From: Nocardiopsis potens DSM 45234 | GTDB taxonomy: Bacteria; Actinomycetota; Actinomycetes; Streptosporangiales; Streptosporangiaceae | Reading direction: 5' to 3' | DNA: 40,225 bases | Assembly: GCF_000341105.1 (NCBI RefSeq) | Contig: NZ_ANBB01000023.1 | Coordinates: 1 to 40,225 of the forward strand | Shown here: positions 1 through 7,512 of the stretch, in pieces | How the letters are laid out: each line of letters starts with the position of its first letter | How positions within the stretch are numbered: the stretch's first letter is position 1 | Program-made: the position numbers and the translations under genes | The notes under the pieces: generated by a model | The model's database searches: none | What the model saw: the letters and a program-made list of their open reading frames with translations, nothing else | What the model was told of the DNA's origin: nothing

Positions 1-185
1 ACAACGACCCTGCCGGGTCCCGCGCGGCACCGGACGCACCGCCGCCGACCGGGCAGGGCACCGCCGGCCGCACCGCCGCGCCGGCCCCGGATCCGCTACC
101 CGTCCCGTCCGGACGCGGCCCCGCGCACACCCGGCCGCACCGGACCCCGCTTCATCCCCTGTGCTCAACGAGGAGGGCAGGACCC

Positions 186-1598
<1,413 letters not shown>

Positions 1599-1614
1599 AA
1601 CACAGGCGGCGTCC

Positions 1615-1647
1615 TGGTACATGGACTAGCATTGGTACATGTCCATG
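1615..1647 (+). promoter_or_regulatory. Probable promoter and autoregulatory operator of the VapBC-like pair
   Basis: A -10-like hexamer TAGCAT (1627-1632) ends six bases before the antitoxin ATG at 1639, which fits a leaderless mRNA. Around it are a direct repeat TGGTACATG (1615-1623 and 1633-1641, the second running into the start codon) and a perfect 7-bp dyad CATGGAC/GTCCATG (1620-1626 and 1641-1647). Symmetry over the start is what a ribbon-helix-helix antitoxin repressing its own operon would need. The operator role is inferred. Confidence 0.55.
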
Positions 1648-1884
1648 AAGAGAACCAATGTCTATGCCGACCCAGAGGACCTCGCCCTCCTCAAGGAAGC
1701 CGCTCAGCGGCGCGGTGTCCCCGAGGCGGAACTCATCCGTGAAGCCATCCACCTGGCGGCCATGGCGAACCGCGTCTGGGACGAGCCTCTCGACTGGCCC
1801 GTTTTCGACGGCAGTGGTGAGACCGCAACCAGCGAGGAGGTGACGGCGGCGGTCTCCGAGGGAGCCTCTGACAGGTGCTCGTAA
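1639..1884 (+). CDS. Ribbon-helix-helix (CopG/VapB-like) antitoxin
   Basis: An 81 aa protein. Its N-terminal half fits an RHH DNA-binding fold: a strand-like KRTNVYAD segment, then two helices with EAAQRRGVPEAELIREAI (residues about 19-36). The C-terminal half is acidic and probably wraps the partner toxin. It precedes and overlaps the PIN-domain toxin gene by 10 bp, the classical VapBC order, so it should neutralise the toxin and repress the operon. The start at 1639 gives MSMKRTN; an ATG two codons later is the alternative. Neither has a ribosome site, but a -10-like hexamer lies six bases upstream, suggesting a leaderless transcript. Base composition is lower in GC than the flanking metabolic genes. 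Confidence 0.85.
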   Translation: MSMKRTNVYADPEDLALLKEAAQRRGVPEAELIREAIHLAAMANRVWDEPLDWPVFDGSGETATSEEVTAAVSEGASDRCS

Positions 1885-2309
1885 TCGCCGACACATCCGG
1901 GATCATCGCAGCGTCCGACCGGAACTCCTCCGAGTCGGCAGCGTGTCAGAGCGTGCTGCAGGAGGCAGGGACCGTGATCATCTCTCCTCTTGTGCTGGCG
2001 GAGGTCGATCACCTGGCGAAGGCCAGGTTCGGCTCCGATGCTCGAAACAAGCTCATCTCATTCATCCTCGCGCAGGCCCGCCGACTCCGCTTTCAGATTC
2101 CAGAGGTCGGGACGGAGGTCCTCAATACGGCACAGGACGTTCAGCGGCGCTACAGCGCTCTCGACCTGGACCTCGCCGATGCAGTGAACGTGGCCCTGGC
2201 CCACGAGTACAGGACCGCTACCGTCCTGACGCTGGACCGCCGCGATTTCCGAGCCGTACGCCCCCTGACCCAGCACAAGGCCTTCCGCCTGCTACCCGAC
2301 GACCTGTGA
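1875..2309 (+). CDS. vapC: PIN-domain ribonuclease toxin (VapC-like)
   Basis: A 144 aa PIN-domain protein, the usual VapC length. The four acidic residues expected for Mg-dependent RNase activity are visible: D6 in IADTSG, E43 in VLAEVDHL, D102 in the LDLADA motif (with D97 and D99 close by), and D121 in TLDRRDF. VapC proteins inhibit growth by cutting tRNA or rRNA; the target here cannot be read from sequence. The GTG start overlaps the antitoxin end by 10 bp, implying translational coupling. All catalytic acids are present, so the toxin is probably active. The next 159 bp to the convergent VOC gene contain no recognisable feature. Confidence 0.88.
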   Translation: MLVIADTSGIIAASDRNSSESAACQSVLQEAGTVIISPLVLAEVDHLAKARFGSDARNKLISFILAQARRLRFQIPEVGTEVLNTAQDVQRRYSALDLDLADAVNVALAHEYRTATVLTLDRRDFRAVRPLTQHKAFRLLPDDL

Positions 2310-2468
2310 GCGGCCCCCTCCACCGAGGAATCCCGGCGCGCGGCTCGTCAGCGGGCGAGCCGTCCGTTCAAGCCCAGCAGACACCCGGCCCCCCGGAGCG
2401 CGGTCTCCATGACGTGCCAGTGGCGGAGCAGGCCACCGGTGGAGCGGCCTTGTCGGCGAGGGGCGGGC

Positions 2469-2873
2469 CTACCCCTCCAGTGCCGACATGTCCATGTGGA
2501 CGACCTCCCACAGGTGGCCGTCGGGGTCGAGGAAGCTGCGGCCGTACATCGGGCCCTCCTCCTGGGCCGGGCGGGGCTCGGTGGCGCCGGCGGTGAGGGC
2601 GCGGTCGAGGAGGGCGTCGACCTCGGCGCGGGAGTCCGCGGAGAGGGCGTTGATGACCTCGCGGTGCACGGCGGTGTCGGCGACCGCCTGGTCGGTGAAC
2701 TGCTTGAAGAAGTCGTGCACCAGCAGCATCACGGAGATCTCGTCGCTGATCACGATGGCGGCGGCGTTCTCGTCGCTGAACATCGGGTCGATCCGGTAGC
2801 CGAGTCCGGTGTAGAAGTCCTTGGCCCGGTCGAGGTCGGCCACGGGCAGGTTCACGAAGATCTGCTTGCTCAT
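2469..2873 (-). CDS. VOC-superfamily (glyoxalase/bleomycin-resistance fold) protein
   Basis: A 134 aa protein with the two beta-alpha-beta-beta-beta modules of the vicinal oxygen chelate fold. It begins IFVNLPVADLDRAKDFYTGL, the typical first module, and ends FLDPDGHLWEVVHMD, the typical second metal-binding strand with a Glu ligand. Subfamily members similar to this are usually annotated only as VOC or PhnB-like, and the substrate is unknown. It stands alone: the upstream gene is 167 bp away behind a terminator-like hairpin. The ATG at 2873 is the natural start because the conserved first strand begins at residue 5. Confidence 0.88.
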   Translation of the reverse strand: MSKQIFVNLPVADLDRAKDFYTGLGYRIDPMFSDENAAAIVISDEISVMLLVHDFFKQFTDQAVADTAVHREVINALSADSRAEVDALLDRALTAGATEPRPAQEEGPMYGRSFLDPDGHLWEVVHMDMSALEG

Positions 2874-2939
2874 GTGACGAAGGTAACACCTGCGACCGCA
2901 GATCGCCCCTGGTCAGGGCGGGGCCGATGGGGATCGGGC

Positions 2940-2974
2940 CGCCGGGATCCCCTGCCGGCGGGGCGATCCCGGCG
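2940..2974 (-). terminator. Terminator-like hairpin after the FhuF-like gene
   Basis: Perfect 10-bp arms CGCCGGGATC (2940-2949) and GATCCCGGCG (2965-2974), with further CCC/GGG pairing inside, lie about 65 bp past the stop codon of the leftward FhuF-like gene. No T tract follows, which is common for actinomycete terminators. Confidence 0.5.
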
Positions 2975-3040
2975 CCGGAGGAATCGGGGACGGGTGCCGC
3001 GCGGAGGCCGGTTCCCGGCGCTCCGGGCCGGCCGCGCCGG

Positions 3041-3901
3041 TCAGTCCCGGGCGGCCAGGGCGGCCGGTTCGTGCGCGGCGCGCAGCGCGGCCTCCCGCGG
3101 CCCGTCGTCGTTGAGCGGGCAGCCGGCGCACTTGGTGTCGGCGAAGCGGTAGTAGAAGCAGCAGCCGGCCCGGACCAGGAAGGTCCGCTCCGGGCGGTGC
3201 CCCGGGCGGCCGGCCAGCGCCAGCGGGAACGGGCGCTGGCGGAGCTCGACCCGCCTGCGGTCCCGGTTCAGGCAGGAGGCGATCCGGTGCGCGCGCTCCC
3301 AGGCCGCGGCCTGGTCCGCGCCGACCTCCTCGGCGCCGCGCAGCAGCGCCTCGAACGGGGCGTCGGAGATGCGGTCCCACTGCGCGCGGACGCCGAAGCG
3401 GGTGTGCGCGCGGACCGCCTCGATCACCGGTTCCAGCACCGAGACGGCGCCGGCCACGAACCACTCGTCCAGTTCGCGGTCGCCGCGGACGGGCAGCACA
3501 CCGGGGCGCGCCGCCATCGGGTCCCCGGCCAGGACGGCCGTCGCGCCCTGGCGGAACGCCGCCTCGACGACGCGGCCGTTCTCGTCGTGGCGGATCCAGA
3601 ACCGGTCCGCGGCCAGCTCCGGCGCCCTGCCGGCGAGGTAGGCCGAGACCGAGGCGAAGCAGAGCACCTGCCGGCCGGTGTCGATGGAGAGGAAGGCTGC
3701 GGCCGCCGTCCGGTGCCCGGAGCAGGACCGCTCGGCGAGCAGGTCGATGAGCTCGGGGACCCGCTCGGGCAGCCGGTCCGCCCGGATCCACCCGTCGCCC
3801 TCGGGGCCGGGGGCCGCGGGGGCGACGAGCCGGACGCCGATCGCGAGCTCCCGCTCGTTGACCCAGCGCACGACCCCTGCCAGCGGATGGCAGCTCTTCA
3901 T
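3041..3901 (-). CDS. FhuF-like (2Fe-2S) protein, probable ferric-siderophore reductase
   Basis: A 286 aa cytoplasmic protein. The clearest signature is a C-terminal cysteine cluster CC-x9-C-x2-C (C247, C248, C258, C261, in CCFYYRF and KCAGCPL), the [2Fe-2S] site of FhuF-type ferric siderophore reductases that release iron from imported ferrisiderophores. The rest of the chain has the weakly conserved FhuF/IucA-C-like body. The gene is monocistronic. An iron box about 60 bp upstream of the ATG supports repression by an IdeR/DmdR1-type regulator and induction under iron starvation. There is no siderophore synthetase or transporter next door, so it probably serves siderophore systems encoded elsewhere. 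Function is inferred from the cysteine motif plus the iron box. Confidence 0.85.
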   Translation of the reverse strand: MKSCHPLAGVVRWVNERELAIGVRLVAPAAPGPEGDGWIRADRLPERVPELIDLLAERSCSGHRTAAAAFLSIDTGRQVLCFASVSAYLAGRAPELAADRFWIRHDENGRVVEAAFRQGATAVLAGDPMAARPGVLPVRGDRELDEWFVAGAVSVLEPVIEAVRAHTRFGVRAQWDRISDAPFEALLRGAEEVGADQAAAWERAHRIASCLNRDRRRVELRQRPFPLALAGRPGHRPERTFLVRAGCCFYYRFADTKCAGCPLNDDGPREAALRAAHEPAALAARD

Positions 3902-3960
3902 GGACCCCCCTGAGGCGAGCAGGCTCCGCGAGGGGGCTCCCGTCGCCGACCCTCAGAACT

Positions 3961-3979
3961 GTAGGTAAGCCTAGCCTCA
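3961..3979 (-). promoter_or_regulatory. IdeR/DmdR1-type iron box upstream of the FhuF-like gene
   Basis: The 19 bases GTAGGTAAGCCTAGCCTCA match the actinobacterial iron-box consensus TWAGGTWAGSCTWACCTWA at 16 of 19 positions and keep its dyad symmetry. The site lies 60 bp upstream of the leftward FhuF-like start, where bound Fe2+-repressor would block the promoter. The rest of the 295-bp gap (3902-4196) shows no gene. Confidence 0.8.
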
Positions 3980-4196
3980 TACCCCTGCCCGGGGGAACGG
4001 CGGGGCCCGCTTGAACGGGTGCGCCCGCCGAACCCTCCGGCCCCATACCTGCCCGGATCGGGCGCGCCCGCCTCGTCGCGGACCACGACGGCGTTGAGCG
4101 CGGGGCCCGGGACCGAGGGAGAGAGCAGCTGCCCTGGGGGCGACAGGGTGGGCGCGGGGTCGGGGCCAGGGGAAGGGCACCGCTCCGGGCACAGGG

Positions 4197-4781
4197 TCAG
4201 GCCACCCGGCGGCGGTCTCGGCGGGGCGGGGTCATGGCCATCCGGACGACCGCGGGGACCCGGTCGGTCTCCAGGGCGGTGCGCAGGTCGTGCAGGGCCT
4301 CGTCGCGGATCCGGGACCGGACCCCGGCCACGTCGGCGTCCTCGTCGAGGGTCAGGTCGAGGCGGAGGCGCGGATCGCGGGCCGAGTCGATCAGCCGCGC
4401 GCGGACCCTGCGCACCCTGGGAAGTCCGGCCGCCGCCTCCTCGACCGCCCCCTGCACCGCGCCGGCCGCCGCCTCGGTCCGGCCGCGCCCCTCCTCCGGC
4501 TCCAGCAGCACGTTCCGGACCGCCTCCGGCCGCGCCTGGACCAGCAGCCAGCGCAGCGCCACCAGGGCGGCCGCCACCGCCGCCGCGGCCGCTGCGTAGG
4601 GCGCCCACGGCGGGGCCGCCGCCGCGGCGTCGCCGATCCGCGCCCCGGCCGCCTCCGGGCCGAGCAGCCCGGCCCCGGCCGCCGCCCCCGCGGCCCCGGC
4701 CGCGGCCAGCAGCAGGCCGAGGAGGCCGAGCCCCCAGCGGTTTCCGCGCGCGCCGCGGCGCGCCGTCCGTGTCAGCGCCAT
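4197..4781 (-). CDS. amaP: AmaP-like alkaline shock response membrane anchor protein
   Basis: A 194 aa protein, last gene of the Asp23 cluster. Two N-terminal hydrophobic helices (about residues 16-40 and 56-82, the second ending RWLLVQ) form a hairpin in the membrane. A cytoplasmic Asp23-like domain follows, with SARDPRLRLDLTLDEDADV and IRDEALHDLRTAL. In Staphylococcus, AmaP tethers Asp23 to the membrane; the same role is inferred here. I chose the start MALTRTARRG because it begins just before the first helix and lies 5 bp after the upstream stop; an in-frame upstream extension would only add low-complexity Arg/Gly sequence overlapping DUF6286. Confidence 0.8.
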   Translation of the reverse strand: MALTRTARRGARGNRWGLGLLGLLLAAAGAAGAAAGAGLLGPEAAGARIGDAAAAAPPWAPYAAAAAAVAAALVALRWLLVQARPEAVRNVLLEPEEGRGRTEAAAGAVQGAVEEAAAGLPRVRRVRARLIDSARDPRLRLDLTLDEDADVAGVRSRIRDEALHDLRTALETDRVPAVVRMAMTPPRRDRRRVA

Positions 4782-4786
4782 CGCCC

Positions 4787-5392
4787 TCACGTCCTCGCGA
4801 ACCGGACCCTGATGCCGACCCGCATGCCGCGCAGCGGGTCGAGTTCGCCGAGCCGCCGCCGCACCGCGTCGTCCACCTCTCCGCGCAGCGTCGGCGAGCC
4901 GCTCAGGTCGCTGTCGACCCGCACCCGCACCCTGCGGCCGCGGACCGAGACCCGCGCCCCGCGCACGCCGCCGACCTCGCGCGCGGCGGCCGCCAGTGCG
5001 CGCTTCAGCGCGGACCGGGAGATCCCGACCACCAGATCGGGGTCGTCGGTGCGCAGCGCGGTCCACCCGGTGCGCCCGGGGAGCAGGGCCGACCCGATGA
5101 GCAGCAGCCCGATCAGCGCCAGCACCGCCGAGGCGACCTGCACGCCGAGGTCGCCCAGCCGGGCGCCGGCCAGCCGGTCGGCCGCCGCGCTGAAGAACGG
5201 GATCCGCAGCGGCGCGCCGGCCAGGTCGGCGATGACCACCGCCGCCGCCAGCGCCGCGACGGCCAGCAGCAGGGCCGCCGCGATCAGCGCGGGCCAGGAC
5301 CTGCGCGGCCGGAAGGTGCGCACCGCCACCCGGCGCGCCCGCCGCACGGTCGCGCCGTCGGGGCGGCCGACCGCCTCCTCCACCGTCGTCAT
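4787..5392 (-). CDS. DUF6286-type membrane protein of the Asp23 cluster
   Basis: A 201 aa protein with a basic N-terminus (residues 1-35), two transmembrane helices (about residues 36-60 and 83-103), and a C-terminal soluble domain of about 95 residues. That domain has an Asp23-like alternation of strands and helices (VRGARVSVRGRRVRVRVD, then LRGEVDDAVRRRL) and matches what is annotated as DUF6286 in actinomycetes. It probably works in the same membrane complex as the Asp23 and AmaP proteins; this comes from clustering, not experiment. It starts 76 bp after the third asp23 gene with a GGGAGG ribosome site, and ends 5 bp before amaP. Confidence 0.75.
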   Translation of the reverse strand: MTTVEEAVGRPDGATVRRARRVAVRTFRPRRSWPALIAAALLLAVAALAAAVVIADLAGAPLRIPFFSAAADRLAGARLGDLGVQVASAVLALIGLLLIGSALLPGRTGWTALRTDDPDLVVGISRSALKRALAAAAREVGGVRGARVSVRGRRVRVRVDSDLSGSPTLRGEVDDAVRRRLGELDPLRGMRVGIRVRFART

Positions 5393-5468
5393 CGCGCCCT
5401 CCCGCTCGCCGCTTCCCCGCGCCGTGCCCGGTGCGCCCGGCGCGCCCGCTCCGCGCCTCCCCCGGCGC

Positions 5469-5906
5469 TCATCCGACCCGCCCGGCGCGCACCAGCTCGG
5501 AGACGTCGATGTCGACCCTGGGGACCCGCATCCCGGTCAGCTCCTCGACCCGTTCGGCGACCCGGGTCCGCAGCCCGGCGGCGGTGCTGCGGAGCGGGAC
5601 CGGGTAGGCCAGGGCCACCGTCAGCCGGATGACCGCGGTATCGCCGCTCAGCCGGGCCTGGGCCCGCGCCGGCTCCGGGGCGCCGAACGGGCCGCGGCCG
5701 CCGAGCGGGCGCACCGCGGGCTGCTCGGCGGCGGTGCGGACCGCGATCTTCTCCACCACCCGGGCGGAGACCTCGGTCCGGCCGCGCGCCCCGGCGTCCG
5801 CGGCGCCGCCGGTCCGCTCGGCCGGTGCGGCGCGCTGCCCCGGCACCGGCGGCGCCGGGGCGGTCGCCGCGCCCTCTCCCCCGCCGGCGGGCACCACGGC
5901 CCCCAT
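5469..5906 (-). CDS. Asp23/Gls24 family envelope stress protein (third copy)
   Basis: A 145 aa protein. After a Pro/Ala-rich N-terminal 45 residues comes an Asp23 domain: TEVSARVVEKIAVRTAA opening helix, GDTAVIRLTVALAYPVPL strand, and GLRTRVAERVEELTGMRV followed by VPRVDIDVSEL. The family is linked to cell-envelope and alkaline stress in Gram-positives. The start at 5906 is preferred because its ATG shares one base with the TGA of the upstream small membrane gene (TGATG), implying coupled translation. A longer reading that starts inside that gene is only Arg/Gly-rich. Confidence 0.78.
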   Translation of the reverse strand: MGAVVPAGGGEGAATAPAPPVPGQRAAPAERTGGAADAGARGRTEVSARVVEKIAVRTAAEQPAVRPLGGRGPFGAPEPARAQARLSGDTAVIRLTVALAYPVPLRSTAAGLRTRVAERVEELTGMRVPRVDIDVSELVRAGRVG

Positions 5907-6091
5907 CAGGTGCGCCGGGTGAACAGGTCGGACAGGTCGAGGTCGCCCTGTATCACCCGGCCGGCCAGGAACCCGAGCAGCCCCAGCACCAGGACCAGGA
6001 CGAACGCACCGAACCCGCCGAACGCCCCGGCGACGCCGAGCACCGACCCGAAGGCCAGTCCGACGATCGGCCACACCTGCACGCCCTCCAT
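5906..6091 (-). CDS. Small two-helix membrane protein (DUF2273-like)
   Basis: A 61 aa protein, almost entirely hydrophobic: two helices (about residues 6-24 and 27-46) joined by a short Gly turn, then a charged tail ending DLSDLFTRRT. Small proteins of this shape (DUF2273 and relatives) sit between asp23 genes in Gram-positives and may help recruit Asp23 proteins to the membrane. The ATG has a strong GAGGAGG ribosome site. A 29-bp inverted repeat lies immediately upstream of that site. The stop overlaps the next start (TGATG). Confidence 0.75.
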   Translation of the reverse strand: MEGVQVWPIVGLAFGSVLGVAGAFGGFGAFVLVLVLGLLGFLAGRVIQGDLDLSDLFTRRT

Positions 6092-6106
6092 GCCGCCTCC
6101 TCTCCG

Positions 6107-6170
6107 CGATGATCTTGACGCTGCGGCCCTGTCAGAGCGCCCTGACAGGTCCGCAGCGTCGAGATCATCG
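6107..6170. repeat. Near-perfect 29-bp inverted repeat inside the Asp23 cluster
   Basis: Arms 6107-6135 and 6142-6170 are reverse complements at 27 of 29 positions, with a 6-base spacer AGCGCC. The outer part reads CGATGATC and the inner part CTGTCAG. It fills most of the 90-bp gap between the second asp23 gene (stop 6182) and the small membrane gene (start 6091), directly upstream of the latter's ribosome site. No T tract follows on either side. It could be an mRNA-stabilising or attenuating hairpin or a dispersed palindromic element. Confidence 0.9.
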
Positions 6171-6181
6171 GGTGGCGGGGG

Positions 6182-6475
6182 TCAGACCGTCCCCGCCACC
6201 ACGTCCTCCACCGAGACGTGCACGTCGCCCGGGCCCGCCTCCGCGGCCGCGGCCCCGCGCACCTCCTCGGCGATGTCGGGCAGGGGGCGGCCGTAGCGGA
6301 CCACGACGCCGATCTCGATGCCGGAGTCGCGGACCGCCACCCCCTTGACCCGCACCCCGGCGCCGAGCGTGGCGATCGTGCCGTAGGGCCCGGCCGACAG
6401 CTCGACCACGTCCGGGAGGGCCGCCACCCGCTCGGCCACCCGCCGGGCGGTCTCGATCACCTCGGCACCCGACAT
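6182..6475 (-). CDS. Short Asp23/Gls24-like protein (second copy)
   Basis: A 97 aa protein reduced to the Asp23 core: helix MSGAEVIETARRVAERVAAL, strands GTIATLGAGVRVKGVAVRD and GIEIGVVVRYG, helix PLPDIAEEVRGAAAAE, final strand DVHVSVEDVV. It is shorter than the typical 110-180 aa family length and lacks the N-terminal segment, so it may only act in a hetero-complex with the longer paralogues. It starts 4 bp after the stop of the upstream asp23 gene, so the two are almost certainly co-transcribed. Confidence 0.72.
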   Translation of the reverse strand: MSGAEVIETARRVAERVAALPDVVELSAGPYGTIATLGAGVRVKGVAVRDSGIEIGVVVRYGRPLPDIAEEVRGAAAAEAGPGDVHVSVEDVVAGTV

Positions 6476-6479
6476 CGGC

Positions 6480-6974
6480 TCACCGCACCCGGGGCGGTTC
6501 GTCGCCGTCCGGCTCCTCGCCCTCGTCGGGCAGGTGGATGTCGTCGATGCTGATGTTGACCTCGGTGACCTCCAGGCCGGTCATCCGCTCCACCGAGCCG
6601 ATGACGTTGCGCCGTACCGCGGCGGCCAGGTCCGGGATGGACACCCCGTAGTCCACCACCAGGTCGATGTCGACGGCGGCCTGCCGCTCGCCGACCTCGA
6701 CCGCGACGCCGCGCGCCGCCGATCCGCCGTCCGAGCCCGCCCCGGACGACACCAGCCGGTCGCGGACGGCGCCGAAGGCCCGGGCGGCCCCGCCGCCCAT
6801 CGCGTACACGCCGCTCACCTCGCGGGCGGCCATGCCCGAGATCTTGGCCACCACGTGGTCGGCGATCTCGGTGCGCCCCTCGGCGGTGACCAGGTCGCCG
6901 CTCTGCGAGCGCGACCGGCGGTTCTCGTCCGGGCGGGCCCCCGGCACCTTCGCCTCGCTCTTCGTGTCGGTCAC
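6480..6974 (-). CDS. Asp23/Gls24 family envelope stress protein (first, full-length copy)
   Basis: A 164 aa protein, the most typical Asp23 member in the cluster. A polar N-terminus (residues 1-30) is followed by TAEGRTEIADHVVAKISGMA, the family's opening helix; then AVEVGERQAAVDIDLVVDYG; then IPDLAAAVRRNVIGSVERMT and EVTEVNISIDDIHLP. The acidic tail ends EPDGDEPPRVR. In Staphylococcus Asp23 is abundant, membrane-associated through AmaP, and SigB-controlled; envelope homeostasis is the likely role. The gene follows csbD by 30 bp and is tightly linked to the short copy downstream. Confidence 0.85.
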   Translation of the reverse strand: MTDTKSEAKVPGARPDENRRSRSQSGDLVTAEGRTEIADHVVAKISGMAAREVSGVYAMGGGAARAFGAVRDRLVSSGAGSDGGSAARGVAVEVGERQAAVDIDLVVDYGVSIPDLAAAVRRNVIGSVERMTGLEVTEVNISIDDIHLPDEGEEPDGDEPPRVR

Positions 6975-7004
6975 TGCGCCCCTCCTGCTCGGCCTCGGCG
7001 CCGG

Positions 7005-7202
7005 TCAGCGCTTGAAGACGTCCTTGGCCTTCTCCGCGGCCTCCCCGGCCTTCTCCTTGGCCTCCTTGGCGGCCTCCTTCGCGGCGGCCTTGGCCTGGTC
7101 GGCCTTGCCCTCCCGCTCCAGGTCCTCGTCGCCGGTGACCTTCCCGGCGCCCTCCTTGGCCTTGCCGGCGAATTTGTCGAACTTGTCCCCAGCGTCGCCC
7201 AT
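7005..7202 (-). CDS. CsbD-family general stress protein
   Basis: A 65 aa, very hydrophilic, Lys/Ala/Glu-rich protein. Its N-terminus (GDKFDKFAGKAKEGAGKVTG) is the CsbD signature, and the rest is a repetitive amphipathic helix of AKEAAKEAKEKAGEAAEKAK type. CsbD proteins are general-stress proteins, SigB-induced in Bacillus, with no known biochemical role. I chose the start MGDAGDK at 7202 because it begins at the conserved motif. An upstream in-frame reading is low complexity and crosses the G-rich ribosome site. It is first in the leftward Asp23 cluster, so a shared stress promoter upstream is likely. Confidence 0.85.
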   Translation of the reverse strand: MGDAGDKFDKFAGKAKEGAGKVTGDEDLEREGKADQAKAAAKEAAKEAKEKAGEAAEKAKDVFKR

Positions 7203-7211
7203 GGCCGTTCT

Positions 7212-7220
7212 CCCCCCCCC
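7212..7220 (-). promoter_or_regulatory. G9 homopolymer in the csbD ribosome-binding region
   Basis: Nine consecutive C on the given strand are G9 on the coding strand. They end in GGGGAGAAC just upstream of the csbD ATG and supply its Shine-Dalgarno sequence. The length of such a tract could vary between cells. Confidence 0.6.
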
Positions 7221-7367
7221 AGTTGCGCGCGCCGCCCCCGCGGCGCCGTCCGGCGGTGCGGCTCCGGCGCCCCGGAAGGGGCGCGCCGCTCCGCCGCGGT
7301 CGCGAATCGACCCCAACCCTACTGTCACGCCTGGTCATGCCAAAGAACCGCCGAGTAATAAAACGAA

Positions 7368-7406
7368 AAACGGCCGGACCCGGGGCGCACCCGGTTCCGG
7401 CCGTTT
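7368..7406 (-). terminator. Intrinsic terminator of purU
   Basis: On the leftward transcript the arms AAACGGCCGG and CCGGCCGTTT pair perfectly over 10 bp and extend inward with one mismatch. The hairpin is followed by a T-rich run (TTTTTCGTTTTATTA across 7370-7356). This is a textbook rho-independent terminator about 95 bp past the purU stop, beyond the 26-bp repeat array. Confidence 0.85.
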
Positions 7407-7410
7407 CCTC

Positions 7411-7512
7411 GCCCTCCGCCGGTCAGCAGAGGGCGGCCCCTGCCCTGGTCAGTGGAAGACGGACCCTCCCGTGGTCAACGGAAGACGAACCCTCCCGTGG
7501 TCAACGGAAGAC
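7411..7512 (-). repeat. Four tandem copies of a 26-bp repeat starting at the purU stop codon
   Basis: Anchored on GGTCA at 7421, 7447, 7473 and 7499, the period is exactly 26 bp. The two copies nearest purU are nearly identical (core CCCTCCCGTGGTCAACGGAA); the outer two have diverged. In the gene sense each unit reads TTCCGYTGACC, and the first one is the end of purU itself (Phe-Arg-stop). At the unit junctions the RNA can form stems such as ACGGGAG/CUUCCGU around a 7-nt loop. A related array lies at 12492-12590. Confidence 0.85.

Noticed and set aside
1-185. A possible glycine riboswitch or the end of a glyA gene upstream of sdaA
   Set aside because: No riboswitch core or recognisable protein end was found; the sequence is GC-rich without clear structure.
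5953-6348. Two open frames on opposite strands that both begin with nearly the same sequence (MI-TLR-CQ-ALTGPQR-DHR)
   Set aside because: The similarity comes from the 29-bp palindrome at 6107-6170 being read in both directions, not from related genes.
7411-7512. The 26-bp repeats as a CRISPR array
   Set aside because: Copies are directly adjacent with no unique spacers and no cas genes are nearby.
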